64,000 nt of DNA from Apostichopus japonicus (taxonomy: Eukaryota > Echinodermata > Holothuroidea > Aspidochirotida > Stichopodidae), in contig NC_092577.1 in the NCBI RefSeq assembly GCF_037975245.1, positions 21,202,898 through 21,266,897 of the forward strand, written 5' to 3'. Below, in pieces: positions 21,600 to 30,339 of this stretch (position 1 is the stretch's first letter; each line of letters begins with the position of its first letter). Position numbers and translations under genes: made by a program. The notes under the pieces are model-generated. The model saw only the letters and a program-made list of their open reading frames with translations, was not told the DNA's origin and did not search any database.

Positions 21600-22140
21600 T
21601 TGATTCCTTCACGAAGTCTCAAGGAATCTATGCATGCATATGTGTGTATGTATATATGTGTGTGATATCTTGCTTGTAAACAGATCAACATACCTGGTCA
21701 GATCAAACTTGGTGTGTTTCTCACTATCAGAATAAGAAACCTATTGTTTTTGGTGCAGACCGCCTGGTTCCGATCAAATTGAAACTTGGTGTGTGTGTTC
21801 CGCACGATAAGTTCAAGAACCCTATTGTTTTTGCTGCAGATGCAAGGTCTTTCTGTGTCAAAAGTTATTACAAATTTTTATTGTCAAAACAGTGAGTGCA
21901 GGAACCCTATTGTTTTTGGAAGGGGTCAGAGGTCATCTGGGGTGGACAGAGTTCAAATATTAAGGACATTGTAAACACTCTTAAGTCTACCACGCTGAAA
22001 CTTGGTGTATATGTACCTCAAATTCAGTACAGGAACCCTATTGATTTCCTTGCCTCCTGCACATTCCTGTATCCTTCATACCCTTGTCCCCCACATATAC
22101 TTGTCCAATCGCTAAGCCTGTTGGCTTTCTGTCTTTTTTC
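21600..22140. repeat. Degenerate tandem array, unit about 120 bp
   Basis: AAACTTGGTGTGTGTGTTC-like phrases and AGGAACCCTATTGTTTTTG-like phrases alternate from about 21690 to 22045, preceded by a TG/TA-rich stretch at 21630-21665. No gene is seen. Confidence 0.6.
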
Positions 22141-22255
22141 TTGGTTCCTTGCTAAAAGCAAAAGGAACATAGCTATGCGATCAACTTGGCGTGTGTGTGT
22201 CTATGCATGATTACTCAAGAAGGAAATGACGAAACAATACCAGCCTTGGTGGGTG
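22141..22255 (+). mobile_element. Hairpin-capped element, third copy of the end
   Basis: Starts TTGGTTCCTTGCT, with GGAAC at 22164-22168 closing a hairpin. CATAGCTATGCG and then TTGGCGTGTGTGTG follow from 22196. The order cap, CTATRC, TTGGCGT, TG repeat is the same as at 7480 and in reverse at 17388. This copy is probably cut short by the LINE that follows. Confidence 0.5.
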
Positions 22256-22270
22256 GATGGCCCATATGGT

Positions 22271-23290
22271 AGTTGGTATTCGTGGAGTGCGGACGTGTTT
22301 TCGGCTGCTCTCCACTTTTCCTTCACCACACACTTTGTGTTTTTTTACGTTGACCTTTCAATAGTTTGTAGTTTGTTTAGTGTAGTTTTGGCTTTGTTTC
22401 GAGGTTTTTGTTTTTTGTAGGTGCGTGGCTTGCCACACCCCTAGCTGTCATGGCGGCTCGCCGTCACAGCAAAATCGTATTGTCGAGTTTTTCGGTGGAG
22501 GCTAAGGTTGTCCCCGGACAAGTTTTTTTTTTCAGTTTTGCACTCTGTTGGTTTAAAGGTCCCTGGAGAGGTTAACGCGCTTCATCGTAAACCTCTCCGT
22601 GGTATACATGTTTTTGATGTAAGATTCACCTCGGAGGCTGCCCGCGTCCGAGGCGTCCAGGTGTTGGAGGTAGTTGAGGGACTGAGGGTCACACCGTACG
22701 ACAGTTCGGTGTGGGTGACAGTCCTCCATCTCCTTCTGGACATGTCTGAACAGGTTGTTGCGCGGACACTGGGGCGTTTTGGGAAAGTGACCGGCTACAA
22801 GGAGCCGGAATTCCTTCAATGTAAGTGTGTGAAGACCGGGACAAGACGAATTAGAATCGAACTGAAGTCCGATATCCCCTCTACTTTGTGGGCTAATGGT
22901 CGCTAGTGGACCTCCTGTTCCTGACAGGGAGGTCCACTCGATCAAGGTTGACGGGGAGTTAAGAACTCTGCTCGCTCGAAGGAAAAGGGGGAACACTGCT
23001 AGGGGCCTGAAAAGACCCGTATTGGGAAAACTTCGCAGGTAATGTCATCTACTATCGGGACGGCGTACCCCGGATGAATTTTGAGTGAGTTACTTGGTGG
23101 GGGGGGGCTCTGTTTGTGGTTTGGAGTTGGCTTTTTGGGGCTGGTTTGTAGAGCTGTATTGTTTTGGTTCTGTTGGCCTTTGGGTCCGTGTCCTTTTCAC
23201 GTCACGTTAAGCGCTACATTATATACATTTTTGGGGTAGTGAGAGATTTCTGTTTGCGGGGTTTCAGTTGGGTTTTTGGCGGTTGTTAAA
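22271..23290 (+). mobile_element. Tx1-like LINE, copy B, ORF1-only and internally deleted
   Basis: The 5' UTR begins near AGTTGG and TCGTGGAGTGCGGACGTG, a phrase shared with 26582-26610. ORF1 (22450-23043) is followed within about 70 bases by the 3' UTR (TTTGTGGTTTGGAGTTGGC, then TCACGTCACGTTAA), with no ORF2 between them. The 3' UTR is the same one that follows an ORF2 end in copy D (33490-33895). Relative to copy C, ORF1 has lost the part carrying the zinc knuckles. Confidence 0.8.
22450..23043 (+). pseudogene. LINE ORF1 (Gag-like), copy B
   Basis: ATG at 22450 reads MAARRHSKIVLSSFSVEAK. A T10 tract (22523-22532) then shifts the frame to SVLHSVGLKVPGEV. An RRM-like core follows: SSVWVTVLHLLLDMSEQVV and LGRFGKVTGYKEPEF, then IELKSDIPSTLWANG. 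At 22895-22899 (AATGG) the sequence jumps to the C-terminal part, which reads ELRTLLARRKRGN and PVLGKLRR up to TAA 23041-23043. That TAA overlaps an ATG (TAATG). Such RNA-binding ORF1 proteins coat LINE transcripts; this copy encodes none intact. Confidence 0.75.
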
Positions 23291-24230
23291 CAGACTGGGA
23301 TTGTTCAAACTTATTTGGTTTCTTTATGACTCGACCCCTCACTGGGCCTTATGAGGGTTTAAAAGAAACCCTAGGATGCCATATATCTGCATGAGTTGTT
23401 GATTAATAACATAAAGTTACCCTCCTGACCGTGGCCACCCAAACCTACATTTGGTCTGTAAGGATAAGGGCAGAATCATACTACTATTATCTCTAAATAT
23501 TGATATAAAATCAATAGCAGTTAAAACATCAAGTATAGCGTAATCACTCTTCGAGAAACAGTGGAGAGAGGAGGTGTTTGAGAGGCTGCCTAGCAAAGGT
23601 AGTCTTGCATTAACTTCAAAGGTACATCATATAAAGTCGATGTATTATGGTGTCTTAGAAAACACGATATGCCAACTTGTATAAAGTATACAGTGACCAG
23701 ACAACTAGCAATGTGATGCACTATCCTCGATAACCTTTCGCCAGATCCATAAATGTCCATCACTTATTTTGAAAAGATTTTAGGCATTCTTAAGTACTGC
23801 CGTGTTTATATTTTTAGAATGCTCTACGGCTACACATTTCTTTCATTCCAATGGAGACGCACATAGCGACATTACAGTAGAATAAATAGGGCTGCAAGTA
23901 AAAGGTATAGTTATCCCTTCACATCTTCCTAAGAGACATTTAAGTTTGTATCAGCCGGTTATTTACTGGCATTGACGGCTATCTTTTATTACTCCACAGT
24001 AACGCAAATGGGCCATGTTTTCTTTGGAAGAGGTCAATAGAATAATGGAAATATAGAAAAGCACGAAAGATAGGGTAAGTGAGGGATATTCTTAATCCTT
24101 TCCATTGTACAAAAATAAATACAAATTTGACAGTTTGAAAAATGCATTTAAACCTTGTTCTACAAACAAATCTGAAGCTTAATTGAAGCCATCTAGGCAT
24201 TAACCAAATTCAATAAGCTTTCCCTTTTTT
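23291..24230. other. Spacer
   Basis: No exon is supported. TTGGTTTCTTTATG and TTTAAAAGAAACC at about 23315-23370 form a weak inverted repeat. Confidence 0.35.
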
Positions 24231-24238
24231 CTTAACAG

Positions 24239-24298
24239 GTACGAATCATGATTGAAGAACATGAATGGATGAAGAAATGGACGCTGCAGCAAGTCTAA
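24239..24298 (+). CDS. Possible short terminal exon
   Basis: A strong acceptor (TTTCCCTTTTTTCTTAACAG at 24219-24238) precedes a frame VRIMIEEHEWMKKWTLQQV and a TAA at 24296-24298. Its length and lack of recognised homology keep it tentative; no matching upstream exon was found. Confidence 0.25.
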   Translation, partial: VRIMIEEHEWMKKWTLQQV

Positions 24299-26340
24299 GA
24301 TAAGACGCACCATCCATGATAAATTTAATATATATATATATATATAACAAACCTAATCTTTATATAATGCACTTACTCTTGCGTAAGATTTGTTTCTTCC
24401 TTCATATAAAATCAAATTATTCTCCTGACAGGAACCCTTGTATAAAATGCAATATACATAGTCATGAGTCATATTATTAGTAAAATTTTATAACATTCTT
24501 AAAACATGTCATAAATGACCTCTGAAATGTATTTTAGGTCATGTGACATTAATTCCATGTTGTTAAATGCATCAGTCATACACAGCACCTCTATAGTGTA
24601 TGAAAGTCATGTGACATCAGTCCTATTCTTAGTAAAGTTATATAAAGTTCTTAAAACAGATATCAATTAAATTGTAAATAAACATTTGTGATGCATTCTT
24701 TCCAAACGGTATTCAAGTTATGTGATATGTATTTTAGCAATTGTACGTGTCTTTAAATGTAAAAAAAAAGGAATTGTAAAGCAAACTCGTGACAATATAT
24801 TCCTCTCTAAGGGGTAAGTCTAAAGTGATATAACATAAGTAACACTGTGATTGCTTTGAATTGCTATTAGCAACGCAAATCATGAAATAACTTTTACTGG
24901 AAGGGCGACTATTGTTGTAGAATGTTTAAGATTATTAAAACCAACAGCTACCATTGTGGTAGCTAGCGTTCGTGTGTGCGCCAGTTCGTATATGGTTATC
25001 GTATATCGTTTGTAGTTTAAGCTACCATTGTAGGTTGCATTTCGTTACTGTAACTATTCAGAAATGACCTGTAATTGTTGGGTTATTTTTATACTTAAAA
25101 GTAAATGTGACAATGTCATTTAGATCATATTATTTAGTTTTTGTACATGAGAATTAAAACGATATTAAATCCAAGTAATTAATTTTTATTGTGATGTAAG
25201 TTACAATTAACCACATTAAAAGTTGCTTTACAGTAAATTTTCAAAGTGAACAATGCAACGCATATTAGTTAAAACTAATTTTCTAAAATGTGTAACTTGT
25301 ATGTTATTGTTCCAGTGACCTATGACGCCAGTTTTTCTCTGTAAGTACTAATATAATTAACCAGTACTTGATAACTACACATTTTAATCAATATCTAGCT
25401 TCATGAATGAATGGGACATTATTCAATAGAGGTTCTCTGAAAACCGTTGCCCAGTTGCTACAATAGGCACATAACAAAAATTACCCCTACTTAAAAGGTT
25501 CATTATCGAATAAAAGACCAAATATCTATATGACTGGGGATGTAATGTAGTCCCAAGTTTGTACGGCACAATACAGTATGGATAGAGCTAACATGCCTGT
25601 ATGCATACTGTCGTGTGCCGTTATAGCGAGATTAACAAGCAAAGAGGCAGTGAGGTAGCAGTTGGTAAATAAAGCTCAACTATTGCCAAACTATTCACAA
25701 AGTTATGATGGCTGACAGATGCTACACATCTCACTCAAGCATATTCCCTTCTTGTCTTTTCTCTCTTTAATTTTGTCTTATGTGAGTTTACCTATCAATC
25801 AACTATCCAGTAAAGAGGGTAGGTAAAACACATAGGACAAAGAGACACAAAAGGAATACATATCACTGGGATCTTTAAATTGAGAAGAAAAAGGAAACTA
25901 CTGGAAGGGAGGTTTTGTTTGTCCACGGCAACAAGACGTGTAATTTTGTACATGCAGGGACAGTGGGAAAATATTGTATTTACAGCAAAGCAATCTAATG
26001 AAAAAACAGTACAATGGTAGAAGGTACAATGACAAGAGAAAAAGAAAAAAAAATAGAAAGTCACGTCACTTAGTGACTCCTTGGCAATATGAGAAGAAAC
26101 TTTCTAAGGAGCTGAATTGCTCAGCAGAATTGAGTAATGCATAACTACGGAAAGAGGGTTGAAGGTCAAACAAACTTCACTTATGCATAATAAGACTTAT
26201 TATGACTGTAACCAACAATTCACATTCAACGACATTTAACCGCCACGGAAAACCCAAAAGCCGAAGGGGCGCTACGGTAACACTATCCTAAAATTTGATT
26301 TCCGGGTTTAATGTACACACAATATTATTGCCGTAAATAT
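24299..26340. other. AT-rich spacer with small inverted repeats
   Basis: Contains a (TA)n run at about 24330-24347. A palindromic GCTACCATTGTGGTAGC sits at about 24947-24963, and a phrase near 24975-25018 is shared in reverse with 26963-27003. A hairpin lies at 25562-25622 (ACGGCAC and ACAGTATG arms). The long minus-strand frame at 25795-26064 is low-complexity and not credible as a gene. Confidence 0.4.
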
Positions 26341-26342
26341 CA

Positions 26343-26582
26343 CATATCAAAGATTGGTCCTTTTGAGAATGTCACACTTCACCGCATCCAGGACTGCCTG
26401 CCAAGTGGCTAATTTCCCCCTAAAAACATCACATCTACTCCTCCAAACAGTTTTTTCACAATAGAACAAAAAGAAATAATACAGTGAAACACAACAACAG
26501 GACAAACTCGAGGATCTACCCCATATAAAGCGAAGCCCTGTCCTACCGACCATGAATGGTCGCTGAAAACACTCAGTTGCCA
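26343..26582 (-). mobile_element. Tx1-like LINE, copy F, ORF2 C-terminal end
   Basis: The minus-strand frame ends YYFFLFYCEKTVW, then DVFRGKLATWQAVLDAVKCD, matching the ORF2 C-terminus of copy A (VVFRGKVASWQAVLGAVKSD). It is 5'-truncated at about 26582, where sequence matching the 5' UTR of copies B/C begins in the opposite orientation. The two fragments are therefore fused in opposite orientations. Confidence 0.7.
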
Positions 26583-26670
26583 GTTGGCTTTCGTGGAGTG
26601 CGGACGTGTTATTTTTTCGCTCTCGCTCTCCATCTATGACAGGTGTTATTGTACTGAACTGTACGCGTAT

Positions 26671-27125
26671 TTTTTTCCCCAGGACGAACGTGGGCATCGG
26701 CCAATCAAATCCCTGGATTCCAAACATGTGACGCTTTTTCAAAAAACATGTTCTGAATCTTTTTTCCTAGTTTTGACCCCAGATTATGAACGACAATCCT
26801 GCAATTTCATAGATGGTGTATCCTTAACCCACTTTCTAAACCCTAACTCTGATTTCAAACGAATTTGTAAATTCCTGAAACCCACGTTCGTCCAGGGAAA
26901 AAAAAAAACGCGGCCAGGCCACAGAGGAGCAACCAAAAAAACAAACTAAAGACAGGTTGGTGAAACTACAAACGATATACGAACTGACGCACACACGAAC
27001 ACAAGCTATCACACCCGCCTGGCGGGAAGCGTTTTTTTTACAAATTCGTTTGAAATCAGAGTTAGGGTTTAGAAAGTGGGTTAAGGATACACCTTCTATG
27101 AAATTGCAGGATTGTCGTTCATAAT
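26671..27125. repeat. Interleaved inverted repeats (89-bp arms)
   Basis: Arm b (26783-26871) and its reverse complement b' (27037-27125) are 89 bases each, with one mismatch seen by eye. A second pair, a (26671-26694, ending GGACGAACGTGGG) and a' (26881-26903), is interleaved in the order a, b, a', b'. Right of b' are two direct copies of a phrase containing GTCGTTCATAATC. A TTAGGGTTTAG word occurs in the arm but is not a telomere array. The block sits between LINE copies F and C. Confidence 0.85.
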
Positions 27126-27167
27126 CACAATCCAACTGTCGTTCATAATCGCAATCCAACTGTCAAT

Positions 27168-28207
27168 AATGACAGTTCGGTGTGGGTGACAGTCCTCCAT
27201 CTCCCTCTGGACATGTCTGAACAGGTTGTTGTGCGGACACTGGGGCGTTTTGGGAAAGTGACCGGCTACGAGGAGCCGGAATTCCTTGAATGTAAAGGTG
27301 TCAAGACCGGGACTAGACGAGTTACAATCGAACTCAAGTCCGATATCCCCTCTACCTTGTGGGCTAATGGGCACAGGGCCCACCTTGCATACCCGGGCCA
27401 GCCTCGCACTTGTTGGAGGTGTGGGCTGGAAGGGGCATGAGGCCAGGTTGTGCCCGAACAAGCGGTGTAGCCGCTGTTTACAGGTTGGGCCGAGTGTAAA
27501 GGGGATATCGTTTGCAACTCGTGTGGGAAAACGGGCCATCTCGCCCGTTTATGCCCAGACCGCTCATACGCCGCGAGAGTGGCTACGGGCGTGGTTGAAG
27601 CGGTCCCTGTCCCGGCCTCTGACACCGTACCACATGATGCTCCTGTCACTCCCCAGTGTCCGACACTAGCGCCCCGATGGAGGCTTTGTTCCCCCTTTCG
27701 TGTCCGACCTCTCCCCTGATCGAACTTGCCGAGACTGCCAGCCTGCCCACTGAGGCAGAGCAGGACAACGGCGGAGATGGTACTAGCGGAGTGGCACGCG
27801 GCGCAGGATGCCGCTTGTACTGGTTGACCGGTAGCTACGCCCGCTATCGGTGATACTAGTCGGGCCCCGTGTCAACCGGCCCAAGAGACATTAAGTGGCC
27901 CAGATTCTGACTCGCCAATGGAGGACTGCACTACAGCCTTATTAGTTGTGGCTAAGGAGTCCTCCGATTGGTTTGATGAGACAAAACAGGCCACTGATCT
28001 CATTGACTCGAGTGGCCCTTCCACCCTACCCGCAGCCGCTTCCGCTATACCGTACACGATGGTCGCTAGTGGACCCTCCTGTTCCTGACAGGGAGGTCCA
28101 CTCGATCAAGGTTGACGAGGAGTTAAGAACTCTGCTCCCTCGTAAGAAAAGGGGGGAATACTGTTAGGGGCTTGAAAAGACCCGTATTAGGAAAATTTCG
28201 CAGGTAA
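27168..28207 (+). pseudogene. LINE ORF1 (Gag-like), copy C
   Basis: The RRM-like core VWVTVLHLPLDMSEQVVV then LGRFGKVTGYEEPEF is followed by AHLAYPGQPRTCWRCGLEG. One extra G at about 27434 shifts the frame, after which the knuckles EARLCPNKRCSRC and CNSCGKTGHLARLC are readable. A long Ser/Pro/Glu-rich linker precedes DREVHSIKVDEELRTLL. A G6 run (G5 in copy B) shifts the last segment, which ends PVLGKFRR before TAA 28205-28207. The TAATG overlap at the ORF1 end is kept. Confidence 0.75.
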
Positions 28208-28575
28208 TGCGCAAGCCTGTCGTCTGCTATCGGGACGGCGTACCCCAGATGAATTTTGGAGTTAGTTAGTTCTTTGTGTGGGGTGGGGGGTTTGTGTGGT
28301 CCTTACATAATATGGGTTGGGGGTTTTCTGTTTGTGGTTTGGTGTTGGCTTTTTGGGGCTGGTTTGTGGAGCTTTATTGTTTTGGTTCTGTTAGCCTTTG
28401 GGTCCGTGTCCTTTTCACGTCACGTTAAACGCTATATTTTATACATTTGTGGGTTAGTGACAGATTTCTGTTTGTGGGTTTTTGGTGGTTGTTAAACAGA
28501 CTGGGATTGTTTTTGGTTTTGTTGACCTTCGGTCCGTGTCCGTTTCTTTGCACGTAAAAAGCACAGGGTACTATT
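27168..28575 (+). mobile_element. Tx1-like LINE, copy C, ORF1-only
   Basis: ORF1 from the RRM-like core to its C-terminus (27168-28207) is followed by a short spacer and directly by the 3' UTR (about 28290-28575), ending CACGTAAAAAGCAC. The segment TTACATAATATGGGTTG, which in copy D lies after the end of ORF2, here lies about 100 bases after the ORF1 stop, so the whole ORF2 is absent. The 3' end is inserted in the hAT transposase relic. Confidence 0.85.
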
Positions 28576-28770
28576 GATGTTCTCTGAGGTGGCACCACTG
28601 GACAGACACATATCCAATAGTTGAGTGTGGACCTTTCCTCTGTTCACGTCGTATACACGAACAGTCAGTGGATTCATCTTGGAGATACCTTCGTCGTTTG
28701 AGCTATCTGTGGCCAAGGAGTATGGGCCCCGTCTTCATTTGCTCAACGAGCGCAGATCTGTATGGAGACA
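28576..28770 (-). pseudogene. hAT/DUF4371-type transposase relic, part 3
   Basis: The minus-strand frame reads SLATDSSNDEGISKMNPLTV, then RVYDVNRGKVHTQLLDMCLS and GATSENI. The D-x-S-N-D and K-M-N-P-x-T-V-R blocks are characteristic of the DUF4371/ZMYM-like branch of hAT-derived proteins. The preceding EQMKTGP is one frame away. The coding sequence is cut at 28575 by the LINE copy C 3' end. Confidence 0.75.
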
Positions 28771-28859
28771 AAACAAGTGAAATATGTGCATATTATTTAA
28801 ATATATTTGTTGTGGCATGTGACACAGCTACTCTGGATACTAAAGTCTGAATATGATGA

Positions 28860-29290
28860 TGACCGGGAGCCGTAGGTTAATCCTCGACCGATAACTCACG
28901 ACCACAGACCCCAACACGAAATGAACAGTGTTCCTCATCTTCGCATGAGAGAGTTATCATGTATGTTTCACCCCTGACGACTCTCGAACTCTTCCAGAAT
29001 AAACGGGGTACGACTTCATTCATGTACTCAATAACGAAATGTGATCTTGGTCAACTTGAATCGTGATCCCAATTTGTTAAGAATGATTCTTTGCAGGATG
29101 GTCCCCACTAAAAGCAATAGGGTTCCTGTACTCCTCCTGAGGGAGCTATCACACCAAATACCAACTTCATCCGACTGTTCCTGTTCTCAAGCAATGCGCG
29201 TTGAGGTATAAAGAACTCTCAACTACAATGGATGAGGAGTCGTTGGTCGATTTGATCATCCGAATGAAACTCACCTGAAGTATGGTTTCA
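28860..29290. other. Inserted sequence inside the hAT relic
   Basis: No coding similarity to the flanking transposase. AAAAGCAATAGGGTTCCTGTACTC at about 29110-29133 is the reverse of a phrase in the array at 21600-22140, so this segment carries a piece of that repeat family. Confidence 0.4.
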
Positions 29291-29490
29291 ATGCTAAATT
29301 AACGATGCTATTTGTCTTGGTTCTTGCACAAGCATATGACTTGGCAATATTGGAATCCGGGAAAATGTTCTTCATGAGTGGTGATATGGTGTCAGCCATG
29401 GCGAAACTGGCGTTGTGTTTCACTAGGGTCAAAGCCATGCGAACCTCTGCAGTAGTGACCCGATTCAGTATGAACAGAAGAAGTCAAAAT
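29290..29490 (-). pseudogene. hAT/DUF4371-type transposase relic, part 2
   Basis: The minus-strand frame reads RVTTAEVRMALTLVKHNASF, then AMADTISPLMKNIFPDSNIA and SYACARTKTNSIVNLALKP. The H-N-x-S-F-x-x-A-D and F-P-D-S-x-I-A blocks are typical of DUF4371 proteins, just upstream of the S-x-D-x-S-N-D block found at 28576-28770. The frame is open over this stretch. Confidence 0.75.
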
Positions 29491-29522
29491 TAATAACTAT
29501 ATTATACCTTTTCTTGCGAAAA

Positions 29523-29618
29523 CAAATTCACACTTAAGATATATATATATATATATATATTATCAATAAGTGTGAATTTGTTAAGATATATATATATATA
29601 TATTATCAATATCTTAAT
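29523..29618. repeat. Two TA-cored palindromes
   Basis: CAAATTCACACTTA (29523-29536) pairs perfectly with TAAGTGTGAATTTG (29567-29580) around a (TA)n core. A second palindrome, TTAAGATAT ... ATATCTTAA, follows at 29581-29618. These are typical of palindromic MITE-like insertions or slipped TA repeats. Confidence 0.75.
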
Positions 29619-29627
29619 TTCTGTTGG

Positions 29628-29990
29628 AGGTCGGATTAGCTCAGTCGGTAGAGCTTAGGACTGATGATCAGAAGGTTACCAGTTGAAATCCCGGCGGGCT
29701 GGCTTTTCCGGTGTCTCGTCCAACCCGGGCGTTATCGGGAACCTTGTGAGGTCACGTGTAAATAGTAGCGTGCGCCGTATGTAGCAGCCCTGTCGGGATG
29801 TCCCCCAGAGGACACGATGTGGTGACACACGGGAAGCGTGTGTCCAGATTGAACAGCACAAGTTGCGTTCTACATAGTACGGGTTTGACAAGTCATTAAT
29901 GATCAGGGGTAATATGCTGTGAAACGCCTTAAATTAGAGCAGTCACTGACTGAATAGGGCGATAAATAAATGCGGTATATTATTATTTTC
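29628..29990 (+). mobile_element. tRNA-headed SINE with ATT-rich tail
   Basis: The head GGATTAGCTCAGTCGGTAGA is an A box in tRNA context, and a B-box-like GGTTACCAGTTGAAATCC follows. The body is about 250 bases. The tail GGCGATAAATAAATGCGG, then TATATTATTATT, is typical of deuterostome SINEs. The B box is degenerate, so it is probably silent. It lies directly against the minus-strand zinc-finger relic. Confidence 0.75.
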
Positions 29991-30116
29991 TTCTCATTGA
30001 AAACTTGGATGAGTGTACCTTGTCTGTGATAGGATCTTGTAGAGGACGAACGGTTGGCTGTGATTTGAATGCCTTGCATTTGTTCGTGTGTTTTGTACTC
30101 TCGCAGTGCCGCTGGA
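29991..30116 (-). pseudogene. hAT-type zinc finger, second half (downstream of the SINE)
   Basis: On the minus strand, after the left target-site duplication, the frame reads RDIQRHCESTKHTNKCKAF, then RPLQDPITDKV. With the first half at 30340-30430 it forms a C-x2-C...H-x5-H finger of the BED/DUF4371 type. The U2-headed SINE sits exactly in the middle of the finger. Confidence 0.7.
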
Positions 30117-30133
30117 TATCTCTCTCTCCTTGG

Positions 30134-30339
30134 CTAAGATCATGTGTAGTATCGCTTCTCGGCCTTTTGGCTAAGATCATGTGTAGTATCTGTTCCCTTC
30201 GGGAATGGTGATACACACCTGACGATGATCACACAGTCACAGTCCCGATGCAAGAGGACTGGGGCTGAGAGCGGATCAGTCGTTTGCTAGTTTGGTTTTC
30301 GTGCCCAGGTTCTTTCCTGGGTGACTTTTTCTTAAAAAG
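30134..30339 (+). mobile_element. SINE with a U2 snRNA-derived head
   Basis: Bases 30151-30195 are nearly identical to the 5' end of U2 snRNA (ATCGCTTCTCGGCCTTTTGG onward, through the branch-site-pairing GTAGTA), with one visible A-to-T change. A partial copy of U2 nucleotides of about 20-38 precedes it (30131-30150). The rest is not U2: a TTCC-CTTC-GGGAA hairpin, a unique body, a CCCAGG/CCTGGG hairpin and a T/A-rich tail (TTTTTCTTAAAAAG). TATCTCTCTCCTTGG flanks both sides (30117-30133 with one extra CT, and 30340-30354), a target-site duplication. It is a retroposed element, not a U2 gene. Confidence 0.85.

Noticed and set aside
25795-26064. Membrane-like Phe/Cys-rich minus-strand protein
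   Set aside because: No splice sites, start context or recognised family; the composition follows the A-rich plus strand.
26783-27125. Interstitial telomere repeats
   Set aside because: Only one TTAGGGTTTAG word per arm; no tandem telomeric units.
29628-29700. Functional tRNA gene
   Set aside because: The B box is degenerate, the acceptor stem does not close, and a SINE body with ATT-rich tail follows.
30151-30195. Functional U2 snRNA gene
   Set aside because: Only the first 45 bases match; the Sm site and 3' stems are absent and target-site duplications flank it, so it is a retroposed SINE.
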